38,143 bases of DNA. It comes from an uncultured Clostridia bacterium. Its GTDB lineage: Bacteria > Bacillota > Clostridia > TANB77 > CAG-508. How positions within the stretch are numbered: the first letter of the stretch is position 1; every line of letters starts with the position of its first letter. The notes under the pieces are model-generated. The model saw nothing but the letters and a program-made list of their open reading frames with translations, was not told where the DNA came from and made no database searches. The position numbers and the translations under genes are program-made. The stretch covers positions 4,430-42,572 of the forward strand of contig CAOTKV010000016.1 of assembly GCA_948530865.1 (NCBI GenBank), in the 5' to 3' direction. This document shows, one piece after another, positions 7,014-15,133 of this stretch.

Positions 7014-9248
7014 ATGAAATTTGAACAATGGAATGGTTTTAAAAATGGATCATGGGAAAATGAAGTAAATATTAGGGATTTCATACAAAAAAACTATACA
7101 CCATATGAAGGCGATTCTTCATTCTTAAGTGAATCAACAGAAAAAACAAAAAAACTTTGGAATGAAGTATTAGAATTATATAAAAAAGAAAGAGAAGCTG
7201 GTGGAGTTTTAGATATTTCTGACGATATTGCTTCAACAATTTCAAGTCATGAAGCTGGATATATTAATAAAGATTTAGAAGAAATTGTTGGTCTTCAAAC
7301 TGATGCTCCTTTAAAAAGAGCAATCATGCCAAATGGTGGTATAAGAATTGTAGAAAAATCTTGTGAAGCTTATAATAGAAAAGTATCTGATAAATTAGAA
7401 GATATTTATCATAATTATAGAAGAACACATAATGATGGCGTATTTACATCATATACTCCTGAAATTAGAGCTGCAAGAAGTTCTCACCTAATTACTGGAT
7501 TACCAGATGGTTATGGTCGTGGAAGAATTATTGGTGACTATAGAAGAGTTGCCTTATATGGTATAGATTTCTTGATAGAAGAAAAGAAGAAAGATTTTGC
7601 AAGACTTATTAATTCTAATATAACAGAAGAAATAATAAGAGAAAGAGAAGAACATAATGATCAAATTTTAGCATTACAAGAATTAAAAGTAATGGCTGAA
7701 AAATATGGATTTGATATATCTAAACCAGCAAAAAATGCTAAAGAAGCTGTTCAATGGACATACTTTGGATATTTAGGAGCTATCAAAGAGCAAAATGGTG
7801 CTGCAATGAGTTTAGGTAGAACAGCAACATTTCTTGACATATACTTTGAAAGAGATATAAAAAATGGCATATTAACTGAAGAAACAGCTCAAGAAATTAT
7901 GGATCATTTTGTTATGAAATTAAGAATGGTAAGATTCTTAAGAACACCAGAATATGATGAATTATTTAGTGGAGATCCAGTTTGGGTTACTGAAAGTATT
8001 GGTGGTATGGGAATTGATGGTAGAACATTAGTTACCAAAAACTCTTTTAGAGTATTACACACTTTAGAAACATTAGGTCCTGCTCCTGAACCAAATTTAA
8101 CAGTTCTATGGTCTACAAGATTACCAAAAGGATTCAAAGATTATTGTACTGGTCTTTCTATAAAAACAAGTTCAATCCAATATGAAAATGATGATTTAAT
8201 GAGAGAATATTGGGGCGATGATTATGGAATAGCTTGTTGTGTTTCTGCTATGAGAATTGGTAAACAAATGCAATTCTTTGGAGCTAGAGCTAACTTAGCC
8301 AAAACATTATTATATGCTATTAATGGTGGTAGAGATGAAAAATCTGGTAAACAAGTTACAGATAAAATGCAACCAGTAACTTCTGAATATTTAGATTATG
8401 ACGAAGTTTGGGAAAAATTTGATAAAATGTGTGATTGGGTAGCTAGAGTTTATATAAATGCTCTAAACATTATTCATTACATGCATGATAAATATTGTTA
8501 TGAAAAATTAGAAATGGCTTTACATGATAGAGAAATTTTAAGAACTATGGCTTGTGGTATTGCTGGTTTATCAATAGTTGCAGATTCATTCTCAGCAATG
8601 AAATATGCTAAAGTAAAAGTTATTAGAGACGAAACTGGTTTAGCAGTTGACTACCAAGTTGAAGGAGAATTTCCAAAATATGGTAATGATGATGATAGAG
8701 TTGATAGTATTGCAGTTGAAATAGTAAAAATGTTTATGAATAAATTAAAACAACAACCAACTTACAGACATTCAAAACCAACAATGTCTATATTAACAAT
8801 TACTTCAAATGTTGTTTATGGTAAAGCAACAGGAAAAACACCTGATGGTAGAGAATCTGGTGCTCCATTTGGTCCTGGTGCAAATCCTATTCATGGAAGA
8901 GATACAAATGGTGCTTTAGCAGTATTAAATACAATGACAAAATTACCTTATAAATATGCTGAAGACGGTATTTCTTACACATTTGCAGTAGTTCCTAGTG
9001 CATTAGGACATGATCATAAAACTAGAGTTGCAAACTTAACTTCATTATTAGATGGTTACTTTGCAAAATTTAGTCATCATATTAATATAAACGTATTTGA
9101 TAGAGCTTTACTTGAAGACGCAATGGAACATCCTGAAAAATATCCTCAACTTACAATAAGAGTTTCTGGATATGCAGTTAATTTCGTAAAATTAACTAGA
9201 GAACAACAATTAGATGTTATAAATAGAACAATTCATGAAAGAATTTAA
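7014..9248 (+). CDS. pflB: Formate C-acetyltransferase (pyruvate formate-lyase)
   Basis: 744 residues, full length for PflB. This glycyl-radical enzyme converts pyruvate and CoA to acetyl-CoA and formate in the anaerobic cytoplasm. The adjacent active-site cysteines are Cys408-Cys409 in GIACCVSAM. The radical glycine is Gly719 in RVSGYAVNF near the C-terminus. Other PFL signatures are TPEIRAARSSHLITGLPDGYGRGRIIGDYRR, NLTVLWS and GRESGAPFGPGANPIHGRD. The ribosome binding site AAAGGAGG is 6 nt before ATG. Its activase follows after a weak terminator, so pflB is probably expressed above pflA. Confidence 0.98.
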   Translation: MKFEQWNGFKNGSWENEVNIRDFIQKNYTPYEGDSSFLSESTEKTKKLWNEVLELYKKEREAGGVLDISDDIASTISSHEAGYINKDLEEIVGLQTDAPLKRAIMPNGGIRIVEKSCEAYNRKVSDKLEDIYHNYRRTHNDGVFTSYTPEIRAARSSHLITGLPDGYGRGRIIGDYRRVALYGIDFLIEEKKKDFARLINSNITEEIIREREEHNDQILALQELKVMAEKYGFDISKPAKNAKEAVQWTYFGYLGAIKEQNGAAMSLGRTATFLDIYFERDIKNGILTEETAQEIMDHFVMKLRMVRFLRTPEYDELFSGDPVWVTESIGGMGIDGRTLVTKNSFRVLHTLETLGPAPEPNLTVLWSTRLPKGFKDYCTGLSIKTSSIQYENDDLMREYWGDDYGIACCVSAMRIGKQMQFFGARANLAKTLLYAINGGRDEKSGKQVTDKMQPVTSEYLDYDEVWEKFDKMCDWVARVYINALNIIHYMHDKYCYEKLEMALHDREILRTMACGIAGLSIVADSFSAMKYAKVKVIRDETGLAVDYQVEGEFPKYGNDDDRVDSIAVEIVKMFMNKLKQQPTYRHSKPTMSILTITSNVVYGKATGKTPDGRESGAPFGPGANPIHGRDTNGALAVLNTMTKLPYKYAEDGISYTFAVVPSALGHDHKTRVANLTSLLDGYFAKFSHHININVFDRALLEDAMEHPEKYPQLTIRVSGYAVNFVKLTREQQLDVINRTIHERI

Positions 9249-9256
9249 TTTTGTTT

Positions 9257-9282
9257 GGGAAGCCCTATTGGACTTCCCTTTT
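9257..9282 (+). terminator. Terminator or attenuator between pflB and pflA
   Basis: GGGAAG / CTTCCC stem with two further C-G pairs inside a mismatch, a TATT loop, then TTTTCT. It is short enough to allow readthrough into pflA. TATAAT-like boxes follow at 9284 and 9297 but have no convincing -35 box. Confidence 0.65.
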
Positions 9283-9335
9283 CTATAATTGTATTGTATA
9301 ATAATGAAAATATAGTAAAAATGGAGAAAAAAAAT

Positions 9336-10046
9336 ATGATAGGTCACATTCATTCAATCGAATCATTTGGAACAGTAGATGGTCCTGGAATTAGATTCGT
9401 AATATTTATGCAAGGTTGTACTTTAAAATGTAAATATTGTCATAATAGAGATACTTGGAAAGTTAATTCAGGGAAAAAAATTACTATAGATGAATTAGTT
9501 AAAGAAATTCAAAACTATAGAACATATATTGAGAATTCTGGTGGTGGAGTTACAGTTTCTGGTGGAGAGCCTTTATTACAAGCCGAATTTGTAACAGAAC
9601 TATTTAAAAACTTGAAAGAGTTAGGTATTCATACTGCTCTTGATACTGCTGGTAGTATTCCATTATCACCATCAATAAAAGAATTATTAAAATATACAGA
9701 TTTAGTATTATTAGATATTAAACATATTGATGATGAAAAATCTAAAAATTTAACTGGTTTTTCAAATAAAAATAATTTAGAATTTGCAAAATATCTAAAT
9801 AATATAAATATTCCTATTTGGATTAGACAAGTTTTAGTTCCAGGATATACTGATGATAAATTTGATTTACAAAAACTAAAAGCTTTTATAAATAGTTTGT
9901 CAAATGTAGAAAAAGTTGAACTATTGCCTTATCATAATTTAGGAAAATTTAAATGGGATGAAATTGGTGATAAATATGAATTAGAAAATGTTGTACCACC
10001 TTCTCAAGAAGATATTAAAAAAGCAGAACAAATTTTAGGAATTTAA
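9336..10046 (+). CDS. pflA: Pyruvate formate-lyase-activating enzyme (radical SAM)
   Basis: 236 residues, the usual PflA length. Radical SAM cluster motif CTLKCKYC (Cys28, Cys32, Cys35) after the family start IHSIESFGTVDGPGIRFV. The SAM-binding GGGVTVSGGEPLLQ follows. It generates the glycyl radical on PflB using a [4Fe-4S] cluster and SAM. The start at 9336 was chosen because GGAG (9323-9326) lies 9 nt upstream and the family starts MxGxIHSIESFG; the longer upstream open frame overlaps the pflB terminator and is not coding. Confidence 0.97.
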   Translation: MIGHIHSIESFGTVDGPGIRFVIFMQGCTLKCKYCHNRDTWKVNSGKKITIDELVKEIQNYRTYIENSGGGVTVSGGEPLLQAEFVTELFKNLKELGIHTALDTAGSIPLSPSIKELLKYTDLVLLDIKHIDDEKSKNLTGFSNKNNLEFAKYLNNINIPIWIRQVLVPGYTDDKFDLQKLKAFINSLSNVEKVELLPYHNLGKFKWDEIGDKYELENVVPPSQEDIKKAEQILGI

Positions 10047-10065
10047 TATATTATTTAGTAAAATG

Positions 10066-10096
10066 AACCTTCCATGTTAATTTAGCATGGAAGGTT
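10066..10096. terminator. Bidirectional terminator after pflA
   Basis: Perfect 11-bp stem AACCTTCCATG / CATGGAAGGTT followed by TATTTTAA on the plus strand. It is placed between convergent pflA and the surface-protein gene. Confidence 0.9.
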
Positions 10097-10100
10097 TATT

Positions 10101-11396
10101 TTAAAAACCTGTAACAGGAAGTTTTTTTATTTCAGTATTGTTTTCCACATTATATACATTTTCTGTGTATTGTGATGTAACTTCCGTTTTTTCTTCTAAT
10201 TTATCAATCTTTGTAATTTCTGTTTTTGAATTATTTACTACTATTGTAAATTCTTCATTAAAATCTATCTCTACTTCAATTAATTCTGGATATAAGTTAT
10301 AACCACTTAAAGTTTCAACTTCTGATATATAGTATTTTCCTGGAAATATTTTTTCCACTATAATTTCACCATTTTTATCTGTTACCAAATTTTCTTTTAC
10401 AATATTTTTATTTTCATCTAAAATATTAAACTTTACTCCTGATAAACAATTTTCTGTACCATATTCTTTTTTTACTATTATTAGTTTAGTTGTATTTTCT
10501 GTGTAATTTTCTTTATACACATCTTTTGAATCTTCATACATATAACCTGATATTGCATAATCTTGTGTTCCTTCAATTGTTGTTTTTCCATATAATACAG
10601 GTTTAGATTCAATTGTTGTTTCTGCGTTTATTGTAAAGTTCCCACTATTTACTAAATTTTTAATTGGGATGCTTATCTTAAATTTTTCTCCTATTTCAAA
10701 TTCATCTTTTTCAATATTATTAAAATCCGTTACTTTCAAACCTTCTGCCAAATTTCCCTCTAACTGAATTTTATATTTACCTGAACTTATTCTAGTATCT
10801 AGTGTATATGTTTTACTTGCAAGTTCTTTATTTTCATTATCTACAGTCCAATAACCTGTATCTGCTAATATTGATATTTTAACATTTTCTTCAAAAGGAT
10901 CTACACAATTTCTTGCATCATTTACTATTTTTAGATATGCATTATATGCTCTTCGTGCTCCTTCTGAATCTAATGGTTCATACCAACTTGTATCTCTATT
11001 AAACATCATTGTATAAACAGCAGCTTTAGTTGCAGTAAAAGCTTCTTCTTTACATTCTACTCCTAATTCAGAAAGTGATTTATATGGATATCCATTTACA
11101 ATTGCCTTCCAAGCATTTACATTTTTTAATTTTTCATACACATTTACACTATAGTTTCCAACACCTCCCGTTCCTATACCATTAAGTTCTGGATTTAAGC
11201 AATATGCAGGATATTGTTCTCCATTATTTTCATATACTACAAATTCAACATGATTTGGTTTTCCTCTGTACTTAAAATAAGTTTCACAAGATCCAATTGA
11301 AACTATATCCTTTTTTCCAATTTCAAATGCAAAACAATTATAAAATGCACTTAATATCGAAATTAATATAAAACTTAGTATTATCATTTTTTTCAT
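10101..11396 (-). CDS. Secreted thioester-domain / prealbumin-fold surface protein ending in LPVTG-F
   Basis: 431 residues. Signal peptide about residues 1-23. Next comes a domain with AYCLNPE (Cys66) and FTATKAAVYTM (about 120-130), the two motifs that flank the internal bond in thioester adhesin domains (TED). The residue expected to be the thioester glutamine is Lys124 here. A middle beta-rich region precedes a Cna_B/SpaA-like domain at about 300-392 (LIIVKKEYGTENCLSGVKFNILDENKNIV, FPGKYYISEVETLSGY). The C-terminus is a threonine/glutamate-rich stretch followed by LPVTG and a single Phe, then stop; the usual hydrophobic helix and basic tail are absent. The gene directly follows a sortase gene, so it is probably that enzyme's substrate. 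The start lacks a normally spaced ribosome binding site (see the hairpin at 11407). Confidence 0.8.
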   Translation of the reverse strand: MKKMIILSFILISILSAFYNCFAFEIGKKDIVSIGSCETYFKYRGKPNHVEFVVYENNGEQYPAYCLNPELNGIGTGGVGNYSVNVYEKLKNVNAWKAIVNGYPYKSLSELGVECKEEAFTATKAAVYTMMFNRDTSWYEPLDSEGARRAYNAYLKIVNDARNCVDPFEENVKISILADTGYWTVDNENKELASKTYTLDTRISSGKYKIQLEGNLAEGLKVTDFNNIEKDEFEIGEKFKISIPIKNLVNSGNFTINAETTIESKPVLYGKTTIEGTQDYAISGYMYEDSKDVYKENYTENTTKLIIVKKEYGTENCLSGVKFNILDENKNIVKENLVTDKNGEIIVEKIFPGKYYISEVETLSGYNLYPELIEVEIDFNEEFTIVVNNSKTEITKIDKLEEKTEVTSQYTENVYNVENNTEIKKLPVTGF

Positions 11397-11406
11397 ATTT
11401 CATTTT

Positions 11407-11426
11407 AAGAGTATTGATATACTCTT
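11407..11426 (-). promoter_or_regulatory. Hairpin between the ribosome binding site and start of the surface-protein gene
   Basis: AAGAGTAT / ATACTCTT, 8-bp stem and 4-nt loop. On the minus strand it lies between AAGAAGGGAG and the ATG at 11396. Folded, it would bring the GGGAG within about 10 nt of the start codon. Confidence 0.5.
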
Positions 11427-11435
11427 TCTCCCTTC

Positions 11436-11969
11436 TTAATTTGTTTGTATTGCCTTAATACATCGTCGTAATTCTGGCATATTTTCAACACATGTAATTA
11501 GTGTTATTATATTATCTTCTGTATTTTGTAAAACATTTACATCTGTATCTTTTATAATATTTTTCTCATTTATAACATATTTTCTTTTACTACCTAAGTA
11601 TGTATAAAAGACTATATCTCCTGTTTCTAATTCTTTTAATCTTTGAAAATAATTAACTTTATATCCTCTATTATGTGCCGCAAGTACTACATTTCCATTT
11701 TCTCTTTGAGTTTCTTCAAAGTGACCAATATATTTATTTAAAATATCACTTGAAGTTCCTTCACAAATACTAGCTTCTAAATTAATTTTAGGAATTTCAA
11801 GTTTCCATTCATTATTTTCTTTAAGAATAATTGTATTAGAAACTTTTTCTATATCATTTGTATTCCTATTTTCCTGCAATGTATTTTTGTTTCCAATACT
11901 GAAAATTAAAATTATTGTAGTGAAAATAGTTAAAGACTTTATATTAAAAATATTAAAACAAAATCTCAC
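11436..11969 (-). CDS. Sortase (class D-like)
   Basis: 177 residues. An N-terminal membrane anchor (about 11-28) precedes a compact sortase domain. The catalytic residues are visible: His99 in VVLAAHNRG, Cys160 in ITLITC and an Arg at 168-169 in PELRRC. Additional family patterns are IPKINLEASICEG, IGHFEET, GDIVFYTY and VLQNT. It is a cysteine transpeptidase that cleaves LPxTG-type signals at the outer membrane face. The first in-frame start is GTG at 11969, which overlaps the AGAGGTGAG ribosome-binding sequence, so the exact start is uncertain. It lies 39 nt upstream of its probable substrate, a dedicated sortase-substrate pair. Confidence 0.85.
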   Translation of the reverse strand: MRFCFNIFNIKSLTIFTTIILIFSIGNKNTLQENRNTNDIEKVSNTIILKENNEWKLEIPKINLEASICEGTSSDILNKYIGHFEETQRENGNVVLAAHNRGYKVNYFQRLKELETGDIVFYTYLGSKRKYVINEKNIIKDTDVNVLQNTEDNIITLITCVENMPELRRCIKAIQTN

Positions 11970-12095
11970 CTCTTTTCATATTAAATTTTTAAAAATTGAT
12001 TTTTTTAGTCAGAAATGACTATTTAGAATTAAATTTATTGAAATAAATTTGAATTATAATACTACGAATTTTTTGTTTTGTAAAGAGTTTTTTTA

Positions 12096-12420
12096 AAATT
12101 ATTATTTGTGTGAGTAAATTTTAATTATATACTTATATTTTTTATAATATATTTTCTTCTTTCAGAAAATTATTATAAAAAATATTAAGTGCAAAATTTA
12201 AAATTACTGCAATAAATAAAATTTACAATAGCCTAAGAACTGACTATCTACTATGTAGTAAATTTACAGCAGGTACTTAAGTCATAAGTTACTTAGAATT
12301 GCTATTTATATTAATAAGAATTTTTCTTTTTCTATACTAGCTACTTGCAAATAATACAATATAAAAATGAAAAAATATAAGCGCTTCTACTGTAATTTGA
12401 AGTAGAAATTCTTATTATAA
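12096..12420 (+). repeat. Diverged copy of a non-coding element (right end missing)
   Basis: Shares its left end (21 identical nt, core TATTTGTGTGAGTA), a 26-bp AT-rich hairpin (12132-12189), the following block AAGTGCAAAATTTAAAATTACT region, and a late block around GTAATTTGAA and TAGAAATTCTTA (12392-12414) with the element at 23303-23752, in the same order. The inverted right terminus of the other copy is not found here. No open reading frame of note. The rest of the gap 11970-12498 shows nothing else recognisable. Confidence 0.7.
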
Positions 12421-12425
12421 TGCAA

Positions 12426-12461
12426 AAGAGCATCTTACCAGATTTCTGGTAAAACGCTCTT
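12426..12461 (-). terminator. Terminator of the 30-codon gene
   Basis: Two-part stem AAGAGC + TTACCAG pairing with CTGGTAA + GCTCTT, 3-nt internal loops, and TTTTGC following on the minus strand. It sits 37 nt beyond the small gene's stop codon. Confidence 0.75.
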
Positions 12462-12498
12462 ACTCCTAATGTTTATTCCGATTCTCTAAGCAAGATTA

Positions 12499-12591
12499 CT
12501 AAATATGAATAAAGGTAAATCCATCAGTAATTCCATTTTCATTTGGAGTAATACTGTCTTTTCTAAGTAACAGTTCACTAATTGTAGCCAT
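12499..12591 (-). CDS. Predicted 30-residue peptide
   Basis: ATG at 12591 is preceded by a perfect AGGAGG at 7-nt spacing and an upstream extended -10 promoter, and it is followed by a strong terminator. The frame encodes MATISELLLRKDS-ITPNENGITDG-FTFIHI and stops at TAG. No signal peptide, cysteines or membrane segment are seen, and I recognise no family. Such a complete expression cassette for so short a frame suggests a genuine small protein or peptide gene. Confidence 0.6.
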   Translation of the reverse strand: MATISELLLRKDSITPNENGITDGFTFIHI

Positions 12592-12673
12592 AATGTTTCC
12601 TCCTAAAAATTAGAATCAAATGTTAATAGTCACTTGTCACTAGGATGATTTTTAATATAGATATCCTAAATCT

Positions 12674-12702
12674 ATTATAGCATGGTTCAATTTATTTGGA
12701 CA
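12674..12702 (-). promoter_or_regulatory. Promoter of the 30-codon gene
   Basis: Extended -10 TGCTATAAT (12674-12682) with a weak -35 TGTCCA (12697-12702) at 17 nt. The leader is about 75 nt and carries the direct repeat AGTGACAAGTGAC, read on the minus strand. Confidence 0.6.
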
Positions 12703-12781
12703 TTGTTTTATGTAAGTTTTTATTTTTATACTTTATTAAATATAGAATCTACATATTGAAAGTGAAATTTAAGGAACATCC

Positions 12782-14303
12782 CTAAATTTCACCTTTAGCT
12801 TTAGGAATCTCAAAATAAAATTCTACCCCATCCTTTTTATTTGTTACCCCATAATTACAATTATATTTAGTCATAATTGCCTTTACTAGAGCAAGACCAA
12901 TTCCAGTTCCGCCTTTTGATCTATCTCTTGATTCATCAATTTTATAAAATCTTGTCCAAATTCTGTTTAAATTTTCTTGATCTATATTTCTTCCAGTATT
13001 AAATACAGAAACTCTTAATTTTCCTTGTTCTTTACTATTTTTTATTGATATCTTTATTTTTTTTATTCCGATTTACTTCTAAAACATTTTTTATTGCATT
13101 TGTAAAGTAATTACTAACAACTTGTTCTATGTAAAAATCATCTGCATAAATGTATATAGGATTTTCTTCTTTAAATTCAACTTCTATATTTTTTTCTTCT
13201 AAAACTACTTTTGAATTTTTTACAACATCATTTATTAATTCAATAATATCAAATTTAGAATTATTAAATTTTCTATCTTCATATTCTAGTTTCATAAGTT
13301 CTAGTAATCTTTTTACTAATTTATCCATTTTATTTGCTTCATCTAAAATTACTTCTGCATAAAATTGTTTATTTTCTTCATCTGAAATTACATTATCTAC
13401 TAATCCTTCTGCATATCCTTGAATTAAAGCAATTGGAGTTTTTAATTCATGTGAAACATCTGAAATAAATTGTTTTCTCATTTCATCAATCTTAGATTTT
13501 TCTTCAATATCTCTTTCTAATTCAGAATTATTAATTTTTAATTGATTTATAGTTTCTTCTAATTTATCAGAAAGTGTATTTATACTTTTTCCTAATTCAT
13601 CAATTTCATCTTCACTATCATTTATACGATATTTTCTTTTAAAATTTAACTTACTCATTTCATTTGCTATATCATTTAGTTCTTCAATTGGCTTTGTAAA
13701 TCTTTGAGTAACAAAAGTTATTGCTATTCCACCTAATGCAATTGCTGCTACTCCAATAATATAAATAAACTTATTAGAAACTCCGACGCTCTGTTCTACT
13801 GGAGTTATTGGCATTCTTATATAAATTTCATTTTGATTGTCAAGAGTTCCTTTTAATAAAACATATGGTAGCCCTGTTCTCTTGCTTTTTATTTTTCTTA
13901 TACTAACATTATCATGTGAATATAAGATATCTGATTTATTTAAAATATTGTATTTTACTTCATATTTTACTTCATTTATATTTCCAAAATCAGATATATA
14001 ATTTTTATTTGTAGAATATACTATTTCTTCACCATTTAAAATTAAAAATTCAAAATTATTATTAACTTCCATTTTCTCAAGTTCTATATTATATACATTT
14101 TGTGCTTCTTCAGTCATTACTTTAGGAAGATTGTTATTTATAAAATCATACACACTTAAAGATGCATTTTTCTTAGAATAATAATACACAGATTCTAAAA
14201 CTGCATTATTGATTATAATAAAAAATGCAATTATCATACCTATTACAACACATAATGTAAGAAATAATTTTACACGTACAGATTTCCAAAAATTCTTTTT
14301 CAT
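12782..14303 (-). CDS. Sensor histidine kinase, +1 frameshift at a CGG codon near the end of the N-box
   Basis: A membrane kinase pairing with the response regulator upstream. The start at 14303 (MKKNFWKSVRVKLF) has GGAG 7 nt upstream. It has two transmembrane helices flanking an extracellular sensor (about residues 15-35 and 175-198), then HAMP, then a HisKA domain with the phospho-acceptor His285 in SDVSHELKTP. The N-box NYFTNAIKNV is reached, after which the zero frame hits CGG (13068-13070) and stops 11 codons later. Skipping the C gives NGIKKIKISIKNS and restores the rest of the ATPase domain: VFNTGRNI (G1), FYKIDESRDRSKGGTGIGLALVK (F and G2 boxes) and FEIPKAKGEI. The full product would be 506 residues. 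A change in the A8 run at 13057-13064 would also restore the frame, so this site alone is ambiguous. Confidence 0.85.
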
Positions 14304-14330
14304 ATATTTTCTCCATATCAATAATTTATA

Positions 14331-14369
14331 AAAACGGACATTTTCTATTATCATTTGAATGTCCGTTTT
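14331..14369 (-). terminator. Attenuator-like terminator between response regulator and kinase
   Basis: Perfect 12-bp stem AAAACGGACATT / AATGTCCGTTTT with a 15-nt loop and a T-tail on the minus strand. It lies after the regulator stop codon and before the kinase start. Confidence 0.8.
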
Positions 14370-14375
14370 ATGATT

Positions 14376-15056
14376 TTATTTTATTTCAAATTTATATCCT
14401 ATTCCTCTAATTGTTTGAATATGCTTTCCTTTTTTTCCTAATTTATGTCTAATCTTTTTTATATGACTATCTATAGTTCTTGAATCTCCATAATAATCAT
14501 AATTCCAAACTGTATTTAATATTTTATCTCTTGACAAAGCAATATTTTCATTATCTAGTAGATATTTTAGTAACTCATATTCTCTAAAACTAAAGTCTAT
14601 TTGTTTTCCATCAACACTTACAGTTCTACCCTCATTATCAATAACAATTCCATCATAGCTTTTTTGCTCTTTTACCTCTGGCCTACTTCTTTTTAAAATT
14701 GCTTCTACTCTTGCAACTAATATTTTAGGACTAAATGGTTTTGTAATATACTCATCAACTCCAAGTTCAAATCCAAATAATTCATCTTGTTCTTCTGCTC
14801 TTGCTGTAAGCATTACTATTGGAAGATTTTTATTTTCTTGACGAATTTGACGAAGCACAGACCACCCATCAAGTTTTGGCATCATTACATCTAATAAAAT
14901 TAAATTTATTTTTTCCTTATTTTCTTCATAAACTTTTAGAGCAACTTCTCCGTCTTCTGCTTCTAATATATTATAATTTTTTTTCATTAAGAAGTCTTTA
15001 ATTAATTTTCTCATTCTTGATTCATCATCTACTACTAATATGCTTAAATCTCCCAT
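14376..15056 (-). CDS. Response regulator, OmpR/PhoB family
   Basis: 226 residues. Receiver domain with the acidic pair Asp10-Asp11, phospho-acceptor Asp56 (LILLDVMMP), the conserved Thr in MLTARAEE and Lys in ITKPFSP. It is followed by a winged-helix DNA-binding domain (about 128-226) with FSFREYELLKYLLDNENIALSR, SRTIDSHIKKIRHKL and IRGIGYKFE. It binds DNA in response to phosphorylation by the downstream kinase. The ribosome binding site GGAGGT is well spaced. A strong hairpin separates it from the kinase, so regulator transcripts should exceed kinase transcripts. The target genes and signal are not visible. Confidence 0.95.
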   Translation of the reverse strand: MGDLSILVVDDESRMRKLIKDFLMKKNYNILEAEDGEVALKVYEENKEKINLILLDVMMPKLDGWSVLRQIRQENKNLPIVMLTARAEEQDELFGFELGVDEYITKPFSPKILVARVEAILKRSRPEVKEQKSYDGIVIDNEGRTVSVDGKQIDFSFREYELLKYLLDNENIALSRDKILNTVWNYDYYGDSRTIDSHIKKIRHKLGKKGKHIQTIRGIGYKFEIK

Positions 15057-15133
15057 AAGCTACCTCCAATATTTTTAGCTTGTTTTATCAATATTCTCTT
15101 TATATAACATTATTATGTCTTTTGTGTGAAAGT

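Noticed and set aside
10060..10110. A frameshift hiding the missing membrane anchor after LPVTG
   Set aside because: None of the frames downstream encodes a hydrophobic helix before the terminator.
12106..12420. Group II intron (GTGTG-like 5' end of the element)
   Set aside because: No domain V signature and no reverse transcriptase; the length and inverted termini fit a small element better.
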